Shown here one piece after another: positions 31,690-40,000 of a stretch of 40,000 nucleotides of DNA (positions are counted from its first letter, which is position 1; every line of letters starts with the position of its first letter). This stretch comes from Chara braunii (lineage: Eukaryota > Streptophyta > Charophyceae > Charales > Characeae). Both the position numbers and the translations under genes were made by a program. A model generated the notes under the pieces. That model did not search any database, had not been told where the DNA came from, and saw only the letters and a list, made by a program, of their open reading frames with translations. The stretch lies in assembly GCA_003427395.1 (NCBI GenBank), contig BFEA01000108.1, positions 1 to 40,000 of the forward strand, read 5' to 3'.

Positions 31690-33850
31690 TAATGAGTGTC
31701 TAGCTATGGCACCATCATCAGGCATCGTCGACACGGGAGCCATAGCGCACTCGATGAAGATCAAAGTCATCGAAAGAGCAAACGCTCACTATTGCAAACT
31801 CAAAAAAAAACTCCAACGTGGAAAAACAAAAACACCCTCGACATTGGAGTGTTCTACTATGGCGAACTGCTCAGAGCGAATCCACATAATAGAGAAATCG
31901 AAAATCACGTCATCAACCTTTTACTAGCATCCGCCGTAGCCTTTTTTATCTTTTTTTTCTTGCGTGTGTCACTCGTTCTTGCTCTCGCCCTCCTCTGATT
32001 ACTTTGAACTCTCTCTATAACTGCCACACAACTTTTGTTTCAACCTTCGCGAGCTAAGCTCATCATTGATAGTTAGTGTCAACAACCTCGTGCAAATGTC
32101 CTCCTCGTAGACCTCTCTCTCGAAGACCATCCTATTGAATGCAAATATTATCTATCTATGACCATTAGTCTTGGTGCGTACACTAATCAGCACAGTGACA
32201 ACGTCTTTATTTCTCATAATCTTAAGTGTTCCAACCCTCTCACGATAACGATAAGCAATTAACAACTGACCACGGTAATCATGTCGAAGCATAGATGAGG
32301 ACAGTGAGCCATGACTCTCGTGTGGACTCTTTAGCAAGTAACATTCGTCACACAGGAGAGCAACTAATGTCGACACGGGAAGACCGAACACCCTGCTATG
32401 GCGTACTCGATGTATATAACGAAGCAAACAATATAAGTGTTCATCCATTGCGCACTTTATGAAGATGACCATCACCGAAAGAGCAAGTGTTGGTTATTGT
32501 GAACTCAAAAATGACCTCCAAGCCATGCACGTGAGGGTCAGTCCGCAAGAAGAAGAAAAAATACACCAGGCATTGGAGTGCTCGACTATGGCACACTATG
32601 TGAAGTGAATCCACGTAACGGAGAACTCAAAGATCACGTCATTAACCATTTACGAGCATTCGCCGTAGTCTTTTTTGTCTTCCCTTTCTTACGTGTGTCA
32701 CATATTTTTTGTTATCGCTCTCCTCTGGTTACTCTATGAACTCTCTCTGTAACTGCGACACAACCTCTATCTCATTCTTTGCGATTTAAGTTTGTCTGGA
32801 GACAGTTGGTTATAACAACCTTGTGCAAGTGCTCACCTCGTAGACCTCTCTCATCGAATGCAGATACTCTCTCTCTATGACCACCACTCTTGGTACGTAC
32901 ATTGATCAACACTGTAACAACTTATTTATTTCTCATAATCTCAAGGGTTTTAGCCCCCTTGCGATAACGATGAGCAATCAACAATTGACCACGCTAATCA
33001 TGCCGAAGTATCGAAGATAACAATGAACCCCGACTCTCGTGTGGGCTCATTAGATAGTACCGTTGGTCACGTAGGAGAGCAACTAACGTCGACACGGGAG
33101 GACCCTACGTGAGAGCAACTGACGTCGGCACGGGAAAACCCAATACCTTGCTATAGCATACTCGATGTAGATGATGAAGCAAATAATATAAGTGTCTATC
33201 TACGGTGCACTTGATGAAGATGATAATCACCGAAAGAGCAAGCCCTGGCTATTGCGAACTCAAAAACGAGTTATAAAACATGCACGTTAGGGTCAGTCCG
33301 CAAGGAAAGAACAACACGCCTAACATTGGAGTGCCCGACTATGACAAACTACGAGAAGCGAATCCACCTAATGAAGAACTTGAATATCACGTCATCAACC
33401 CTTTACGAGCATCCACCGTAGTCCCTTTGTCTTCCCTTTCTTGCGCGTGTCACGCATTCCTTGTTCTCACCCTCCTTTGGTTACTTTATGAACTCTGCCT
33501 GTAACTGCCACACAACCTTCATCTCAGTCTTTGCGAGCTAAAGTTCGTTTGGAGACAGTGTCAACAGCCTCGTGCAAGCGTCCACCTCGTGGACCTCTCT
33601 TTCGAAGACCATCCTATCGAATGTAGATACTCTCTCTCTATAGCCAACACTATTGATATGTACACTGATCAACACTATAACAACCTTTTTGTTTCTCACA
33701 ATCTCAAGGGTTCTAGCCCCCTCGAGATAACGATAAGCAATCAACTGACCACGGTAATCATGCCGAAGTATAAACGATGACAACGAACCCCGACTCTCAT
33801 GTTGACTCTTTAGCAAGTAAAATTAAAAGAGCAAATGATGTCAACAATGA
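31690..33850 (+). repeat. Three tandem ~0.7-kb units
   Basis: The phrase 'atca(c/t)cgaaagagca' with its flanks occurs near 31755, 32470 and 33225. Each is followed in order by 'cattggagtg', 'cgtcatcaac', 'tcgttctt'-like and 'gtagacctctct' segments, then 'tcgataacga'-like and 'gtcgacacggga' segments. Spacing is about 0.71 and 0.75 kb. In the third interval an extra partial copy of 'gagagcaact(a/g)acgtcg' occurs near 33075-33135. Units are 75-85% alike by eye. Frames differ between units, so a tandem protein domain is unlikely. Confidence 0.8.
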
Positions 33851-35194
33851 AAAGCACGCACGTCTTTCTTAGACGACTCACGCTTGTCTGACTTCTTTCG
33901 TTTATCTTTGTCGTTAGTACCCAACTCTAGTCGTTTTCTCTCTCCTCTTCACATGTGGTAACCGCCTCGCGGCCTCATCGCCTTCATCGAGAGTTGGTCT
34001 GGGCCGTCCTCCACAAACGTTGCTGCTAGGTGATCCCGTCGCCATGGGTCCAAACCATGCCATGACCACGTCTCCACGTCACCCTCCTCGCTCTCTGCCT
34101 CTGAGTTCTAGTCCAAATCTCCTTGTTCCCTCTCGGTAGTCCCCGTCGAGGTTTCAGTCTCATGGTACTCAATAGTGACTTCGAGCGGAGCGGTAATGTG
34201 GTCCTGCCAAAAACTCCTCTCTGCTCTGCTCCTTGCCTCTGTAATCCCAACCTGTAACTTATGATCTCTTCTCACCTCTCTCTCTCTCTAACCCTTTCAA
34301 TGTTGATTTTTAATTTTGCCTCCTCGCCATCAAAATTCAGGATCGTTGTGACTCAGGGACCTTTTTCCGATACCAAGAACCAACATACCAAGAGTATCTA
34401 ACAGTTCGACTTATATTCCTCCAACCCGTTTCAGCACGCCATAACTCGTTACTTGAAATATTTCACGCCTAACACTAACGACGACTATCCCCGTAAAGGA
34501 TCGTAAGCCTGTTAGAGCTAAAAAGTCGTTACAAGTTTGAGTCGCGACTTCGATCTGTCCGAATTTGAGCCAACAGAACAGTCTTTGCGAAACTCAGTTA
34601 TAAGCGAGAGAAGGGTCATCCAACTTGAATTTTAAAACAAAAACACTATAGTAGATCTGACGCACTAAGTGAGGAAACTATAGCAACATAAATAAAAATA
34701 ATAAGAAGAAGAAAACAAAACTCTATAATAATACTTTATTTACTGAAAGTGTAATAAGTAAAGTTTTGAACTGAAAAGTCGATACGAGAACATGACTCCA
34801 TAACCTGCAACCTCCGCCTTTTCAGTTTAGCATGAAAGACCTTATGAGTCTCGCGCGTTGTGGTCCCATGACGGGATGCCGACAGACATCACTTTTTTTT
34901 ATTTTAAGAGTGTCATCAGACTACCCCTAATGGGTACCCGTGTCCGATGGCAAGGAGGGGCGTTATGACCTTCCACGGTGGTAACAAGCCTCCCACCAAA
35001 GCGCCCACGGGTTGCCCCCCATTTGGGGTCATACATCGCTAACACCTAACAATTAAAGCACGAGGTGACTGAAGCGTAAGGGGTCGAGCAATCTAGGCCG
35101 CCCATTCGTAATTACGAATTTGACACTAGACCGTTCGTTCCCCCGCGAAGTGACAAGAGGGCAAACTAAATTTAAAAAAACATAATAACAATTT
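33851..35194. other. Spacer with C/G-run patch
   Basis: CT-rich from 33.9 to 34.3 kb, AT-rich to 34.8 kb, then a patch of short G and C runs (34.87-35.04 kb). No gene or known RNA recognised. The 34.8-35.19 kb part may belong to the same element as the following inverted repeat. Confidence 0.4.
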
Positions 35195-35275
35195 ATATAT
35201 ATATATATCGTCAAATAGAACTGCCCGGTAAACCGTAGGCAGAGAGGGAGAAGAGGACAACAAACGAGGGGCTGT

Positions 35276-35312
35276 GACAAACTGTTTCGTCGGAGTTTCA
35301 CCGACTCATCAG
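35276..35312 (-). ncRNA. Hammerhead core, second family, incomplete helix I
   Basis: Minus strand from 35312: CTGATGA, helix II GTCGG (35305-35301) with CCGAC (35293-35289), GAAA (35288-35285), then CAGTTTG and a GTC triplet (35278-35276). All core bases are present. A 2-bp helix III (CA/TG) with the GTC as cleavage site, as in Penelope-type hammerheads, is possible. However, the sequence 5' of CTGATGA does not pair with the sequence 3' of GTC, so helix I is missing or supplied by another copy. Confidence 0.6.
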
Positions 35313-35366
35313 GAGGCTGTAGGTAGATTATCATTTACAATGTAATCAGTGAGGGGATTATGCAGA

Positions 35367-35403
35367 CTGCTGAGGGTTCATCCTCCCGACGAAACAGTTT
35401 GTC
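35367..35403 (+). pseudogene. Decayed hammerhead core on plus strand
   Basis: This is the mirror copy: CTGCTGA (35367-35373) replaces CTGATGA, with GGG/CCC able to pair in helix II, then GAC-GAAA (to 35394), CAGTTTG and GTC. The A-to-C change hits an invariant core base, so activity is not expected. Confidence 0.6.
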
Positions 35404-35469
35404 ACAGCCCCTCGTTTGTTGTCCTCTTCTCTCTCTCTGTCTACGGTTTACCGGGCAGTTCTGTTTGTG

Positions 35470-35522
<53 letters not shown>

Positions 35523-35524
<2 letters not shown>

Positions 35525-36163
35525 TCACAAAATCATAAAGCCACGTTCGTCAGAAACCATCTGATTTATCATAATGAAAATAAAGATCCAAAGTTGAATC
35601 TGTCGAAAATCACTACAAACTTTCATCATGTAAACTAAGTTGGATGATGCTTTTAAACTGCGAGTATTGTCGAGGACCCTGACCTTTAAAGTTTAATCAC
35701 GTAATGAAGTTTGATTTTTAATGGGGAGGGGGAAACAAAACAAAACAAAGATAGACGCGAGGGGACAAATCGCGCAAGAAACATTTGTTCATACAACATA
35801 ATGCATCACGTAAGGATTTTTTTTTTCTTCAGTACAAACATATATATTTTTATTTTCGTCCTGTTGGACATGAGAAATAACATAAAATAGGTGTCTGAGA
35901 CATCAGTCTTGACCTTTAGATAGTGACATTTCTCTCTCACTTTTTTTTTTTTTTTTTTTTTTTTTCCCCATCCCACAATGAATCTTCAAAGGGGATACAA
36001 GTGACCATTGACCTAGACATGCGACCCTTTTTCTTTGGAAATAAATATTTTCCCCATGCGCAGCATTGTGTGTCAAACGTGCAAAATTTTATGCACGGCG
36101 TGTGCTTGCATGTATAGAGGAGAGCGATCTGACTCATATGATCCTTCGTGGGACAAGACGAAC
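35523..36163. other. Spacer with T-run
   Basis: A T-run of ~25 bases at 35941-35965. 'gtaaactaagttgga' and following bases (35630-35690) recur near 36965-37030, so a small dispersed repeat is present. No gene supported. Confidence 0.45.
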
Positions 36164-36517
36164 TCATAGACAACACAGGAAATGACCCGGATACCCTTGG
36201 TAGCTACAGTTTGGCATTATGTCGGATAGACAGATGGGGTCGGGGACACTTTTCCTCGAAAGAGGGGCAGTCAAAGTCGTGGGCCCAAGACAAGCTAAGA
36301 AGTGACTGCGTGACATCATCTGCCTGCATGTGGAGACAATGAGATCTATCAAGACTAAGCAGTATAGACGAGAATGAAACTTCTTCCATGACTCAGACAA
36401 GTGGGTTCCCGGATCTTCCAGGACAACCATCGTCACCAAAGAGGTTGCAAAAAGAATGAAACATGTGCACTGAAGAATAAAAAAAAGAGGGTCGTGAAGA
36501 CTGTCGACAAAGGGCAC
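36164..36517 (-). CDS. Weak ORF, hypothetical
   Basis: A 117-codon frame with a hydrophobic, cysteine-containing N-terminal third. No domain recognised. Overlapping frames exist on both strands, so it may be chance. Confidence 0.12.
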   Translation of the reverse strand: MPFVDSLHDPLFFILQCTCFILFATSLVTMVVLEDPGTHLSESWKKFHSRLYCLVLIDLIVSTCRQMMSRSHFLACLGPTTLTAPLSRKSVPDPICLSDIMPNCSYQGYPGHFLCCL

Positions 36518-38055
36518 ATTTACACAACGAGGGGAGAATCATATGGAGTAACGACACACAATATGGGCTGAGAAATGATATATCCTCCTGATAAAGGGAC
36601 AATCAATGTCGTTGTCTCATGACCCCACGTTGTCGTTGGGTTCCACCGATGTAAGGGACGCAGAAAATGATTTCCAACCGTTTTAATAAACTATGAGGTA
36701 TTTTTTTATATAAAGAAAAACGAAGAAGTAATACAAATACATGTAATAAATAACACCATGTTTTTTAACTTCAGGGGCCTCGCTACACTACTCTCTACCT
36801 GCACAAAAGGGGGGGAAAAAAACAAAGTATCTTTTCATGTTATAGCGGAGGATTCGGTTTTCTCTTGCTCATTTGGAGAGTACGGGAACGAGGCCCCAAC
36901 TCAAGTAAGGATGGGTATTTAGGGATTGAGAACTCAGTAGACATGAATTCGTAGGCAAGTGTCTGTAAACTAAGTTGGTCGATGCTGTCAATACTCGGGT
37001 TAAATTGTGAGGTCCTCGACCTCATTTGCTTTTTTAATAATGAATTGAGTGCTCAAAAGGAGAAAAAAAAGAAGGCACCATGCCATTGTGAGAAAGTGAC
37101 GAGGAAGGTCGCAACATTAATGGCTATGACAATAAAGAAGGGTCGTTGTCGCCATATACCCTTACAAAGGTATCCACCATTGTTTTAGCAAATGATAAAA
37201 ATGTGACTTAATTTAAAAGTTGGATGCGCTGAGTGAGTCGCGATTGAATTGTTTTGTGTAAGCGCGAGTCGGGCATTAAAAAAAAATAGAGAGAGTGTGT
37301 AGTCATGTAAGTTTCAAACGCGCGTGATTTATTTTTTATATGTTGTGAACCAACTTTTTTTTGCCATATAATTTCTTACTTGATGTAAACTAAGGATTAA
37401 AATATAATTTTGTTTTGATTAGTATGTCCGTTTTGTGGGACATGCGCATGTGTGGAGACGATATTGCCGCGATAGTTATTAAGTTTAAATACCGGTATTG
37501 TGATTAAAAGTCGCTACTATGGTATTGATTTAAGGCAGTGCTAGAGCCGATGTAACACATTGTGCAATCAAATGCCTCGTTGTTTTCATTCGTTAGTGGG
37601 TGTTACCCCAACCTTGGCGAAGATATGCATAAATGGAGTTCAGTTTAGGTGAGGGGCGAGTGTTTTCACCGCCGAAAATGACAAGGATGCGGCCGTGGAA
37701 AAGTGGCACAACCCCTCTATGGTAGACTGTGCATGCAACCGACACTCCACACCACGAGCGTAGGACTTCGACGACCATGGATTTGGCTGGTAGGTGAAGG
37801 GGTGGCCTCGAGATGTTTTGATAGGCTTGTACACGGCGTGAAGCCGTTTATATGGAAATATGTGTCTGGTAGGTTCAAACTTTGACCTACCCCTATTGGT
37901 TACGATATTTGATTTTCTGTTAGAGGTACCTGGATCGAGGTCAACGACCGACAACGAAGAAGCGATGAAGTAGTTTAAAGGGAACTGAGTCGTTGATTGT
38001 CCCCCCGTATGACAAATGCGTCCGACAAAGCTGTACTTCCTGACTATTTTGCAAT
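36518..38055. other. Spacer with two small dispersed repeats
   Basis: The 36965-37030 stretch resembles 35630-35690. The stretch 37140-37180 ('gttgtcgccatataccctta') is a third, weak copy of the 2655/19665 hairpin repeat. A near-palindrome 'ggtaggttcaaac'/'tttgacctacc' lies at about 37869-37893. The 206-codon minus frame at 37640-38260 runs into the tandem array and lacks any domain. Confidence 0.45.
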
Positions 38056-38885
38056 TAGTGAGTAGTGGAGCGAGACCCTGGTGAGCGGTGGAGTAAGGCA
38101 CGTCGTATCCCTCATAGCGTAAGACTTTCACTTTTTGGGCCACGCTGCTACTTTCGTGGCTGTTAAATAGGGCAGTGTGCAACTCCCAGGTTCGTATAAA
38201 AAGAGAGAAATAAATAAATATTCCGTTATAACATGAAAAAATACAACGCTGTGCTTTCAAACTTTTTTGCTCTTGGTGAGTCGTGGAGCGAGGCCCTGGT
38301 GAGTGGAGTGAGGTGCATAGTATCTCTCCTGATGTCAGACTTCCACTTTTTTTGACGCGCTGCTACTTTTGTGGTTGTCAAACAAGACGGTGCACAAAGG
38401 GAAGGTTTGCACATAGAGTGAGAGAAAAATTAATCTTCCACTAGAACATGGAAAGAGAAAAATGAATCTTCCACTAGAATATGAAAAGGTACAACATCGT
38501 GCTTTTATATATTTATGGTATTGGTGAGTCGTGTAGCGAGGTCCTGGTGAGTTGAGTGAGGTGCGTCGTATCTCTTGTAGCATTAGGCTTCCACTTTCTT
38601 GGCCGCGCTGCTACTTTCGTGGTGCAAAGGGCAGGTTTGCACATAGAATGAGGAAAAAATAAATCTCCCGCTTTAACATGGAAAGATATAACGTTGTGCT
38701 TTCTGTTGTTTTTTGCTCTTGGTGGGTCATGGAGCAAACCCTGGTGAGGGGTGGAGTGAGGCGATTTGTATCCCTCCTGATGTAAGGATGGTACTTTCTT
38801 GGATGCGTTGCTACTTTCATGGCTGTCAAACAGGGCCGTGCACAAAGGGCAGGTTGCTTTTTTTGAGTGTATATGGAATATGACA
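38056..38885 (-). repeat. Four tandem ~0.2-kb units
   Basis: Units start with 'gtgagt.gtggagcgag' at about 38059, 38276, 38524 and 38722 (spacing 217, 248 and 198 bp). Each carries 'ccctggtga', 'cgctgctacttt.gtgg' and 'gcacaaagggcaggtt'-like segments. Minus-strand translations of different units share 'ALF.SHES' and 'S.HQGL' phrases, but frames change between units, so a repeat rather than a protein is most likely. Confidence 0.8.
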
Positions 38886-39051
38886 ACACACACAGGGCGT
38901 CGTTAAACATTCCTTGGGGACCCGAAATCCACAAGGACGTGACCGTTCCACCTATCCTCGGGGATAACTTTCGAAAAAAAAAGTGAAAACGGCGCAAGGA
39001 GATTTCCGTGTGGCGTCTTTGTGGCTCCAGCCAATTCTTCCTAATCCCCAA

Positions 39052-39069
39052 GGGACCTCCCGAGGTCCC
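39052..39069. other. Perfect 8-bp hairpin
   Basis: GGGACCTC (39052-39059) and GAGGTCCC (39062-39069) separated by two bases. It marks the start of the GC-richer last kilobase. Confidence 0.6.
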
Positions 39070-39510
39070 TCAAAGCACAAGGACGCGCGATATTCGAAGC
39101 GGCGAAGGCATGAGTCGACGCCGAGTTTCGTTTTGAGGGTGGTTTAGACGTAGTCCGCTCGACGGCAGCACAGACATCCCTGCCCTCCGCCCTCGCGACG
39201 ATAACCCAAGGGCTTCAAATGATCACCAATGGCTTGGGCCTCCGCTCGCCGGTTTCGTGGTCGTCGGCCGAATGTTGTTATGTTTTCTGCGCGGGCAGAT
39301 TGTCGTTAATGATCGGAAATTCGAACATTTTCGAGCACCGCCGCGTTCTTTGACGATGCAAGTGTTTTTTGCATACAAGATCGTCGTTTTCGTCGTTGCC
39401 GTCACGTGCTGTTTGTCGACGTACACTCTCGCCTCTGCTGTCCACGACGACTTTCTTTGGTGGACAGTCGGCCTCAAACCTCGCGTTGCTGTCTTGTTTG
39501 TGGCCCTTTC
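39070..39510. other. GC-richer flank of the candidate ORF
   Basis: No promoter or splice signal can be asserted. It contains the 70-codon frame 39356-39568 with a signal-peptide-like start described under the neighbouring candidate. Confidence 0.3.
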
Positions 39511-39975
39511 ATGGCCGACCTGCATCACAGGCTGCCTCTGCTACTCCTCATCGACATGCTGGTTGTGATCGTTGTCCTCTTCCAAGCGTGTTTCCTAGGC
39601 GGGCTTCCTGTCGCGGCTCGCAAACGAAGGTCTTCGAAGAAGGGCGATGGGATGGAACGACGATTGACCAACGACAGACCAGCAGGCACGACAACAGGAT
39701 TGAGCAATTGGCAATGCACTGTAGGGTCTGCGAGCAACCAAACATACGACCCGATGTTGTACACTCACCTGCCTTCGCATGAGATTCCCCCGCCGCCGAC
39801 AAATGACGAGAGTGAAGATGTGAGGTCATCCGCTGTGCCGTTGGGGAGTGGTTCGATGCAGGATTGGGCGGGAACCCAGACTTTCGGTGCTAGGCAGGCG
39901 GAGACCCCGTGGTCTTACACGTCGATGCGAACGAGGGGTTGTGCGGCGACGATGGCAATGCAGGAGTCGATCTGA
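39511..39975 (+). CDS. Candidate single-pass membrane protein fragment
   Basis: A 154-codon frame from an ATG at 39511 to a TGA at 39973-39975; the frame is open from 39313 (about 220 codons). Residues ~8-32 are strongly hydrophobic and are followed at once by a basic stretch (ARKRRSSKK), as expected of a membrane anchor with a cytoplasmic basic flank. Later come IPPPP and an acidic NDESED patch. A second frame starting at 39356 encodes a convincing secretion-signal-like peptide (hydrophobic core, LASA cleavage-like end) but stops at 39568 in another frame. A joined gene would need an intron or a frameshift, and I see no clear splice sites. All three plus frames are open here, so chance is possible. 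No family recognised. Confidence 0.3.
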   Translation: MADLHHRLPLLLLIDMLVVIVVLFQACFLGGLPVAARKRRSSKKGDGMERRLTNDRPAGTTTGLSNWQCTVGSASNQTYDPMLYTHLPSHEIPPPPTNDESEDVRSSAVPLGSGSMQDWAGTQTFGARQAETPWSYTSMRTRGCAATMAMQESI

Positions 39976-40000
39976 CCTTCCAGTTGTCGAGTAGCAGCGG

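Larger units (their letters stand above)
35195..35522. repeat. Inverted repeat with hammerhead cores, TA flanks
   Basis: Arms 35195-35293 and about 35387-35522 are reverse complements, from an AT microsatellite through 'ctgcccggtaaaccgta' to the 'gacgaaacagtttgtc' core. The two copies are head to head around ~95 bp. The right end is (AT)n of ~50 bp (35472-35522); the left end has a shorter AT run. This second hammerhead family differs in sequence from the copies at 1-4.4 kb. Confidence 0.85.

Noticed and set aside
37640-38260. 206-codon minus-strand ORF
   Set aside because: Its first part lies in the 0.2-kb tandem array, the rest has no domain, and sister units carry shifted frames.

Overview
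The window looks like repeat-dominated nuclear DNA from a eukaryote. It has long homopolymer runs, micro- and minisatellites, poly(A)-tailed repeats, tRNA-like B-box motifs and type III hammerhead ribozyme folds, but no compact bacterial-style gene order. No protein-coding gene can be asserted with confidence. I recognise no conserved domain such as reverse transcriptase, integrase or transposase in any frame I inspected. Type III hammerheads inside direct repeats are best known from plant retrozymes, while hammerheads in Penelope-like elements and SINE-like repeats are known in animals, so I do not name a lineage.

Layout. 1-4418: two ~0.95 kb direct repeats (1-977 and 3470-4418), each with a structurally complete minus-strand hammerhead, flank ~2.5 kb of minisatellite and hairpin DNA. 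4419-6225: hairpin-rich G-rich DNA, then a ~36 bp minisatellite. 6226-7599: little recognisable. 7600-18135: a very large imperfect inverted repeat centred near 14.64 kb. Both arms carry the same repeat families in mirror order. Family 'R2' (~350-480 bp, six copies) has a conserved internal long-range pairing. Family 'R3' (~2.5-2.9 kb) contains arrays of short hairpins; in the left arm the loops are conserved while the stems change on both sides. 18136-24330: low-complexity DNA, two uncertain ORFs, tRNA-like/SINE-like motifs, a polypurine tract and a decayed second-family hammerhead. 24331-31689: AT-rich DNA without a supportable gene. 31690-33850: three tandem ~0.7 kb units. 35195-35522: an inverted repeat with hammerhead cores on opposite strands, flanked by AT microsatellites. 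38056-38885: four ~0.2 kb tandem units. 39300-40000: more GC-rich DNA with the best candidate coding fragment, a possible single-pass membrane protein.

Most of the readable information is structured, non-coding and repetitive. The strongest candidates for undescribed biology are the hairpin array at 9.2-10.1 kb, the R2 family, and the pair of intact hammerheads whose predicted cleavage sites would release a ~3.45 kb minus-strand RNA. All RNA-level claims are inferences from sequence pairing; no transcription evidence is available here.
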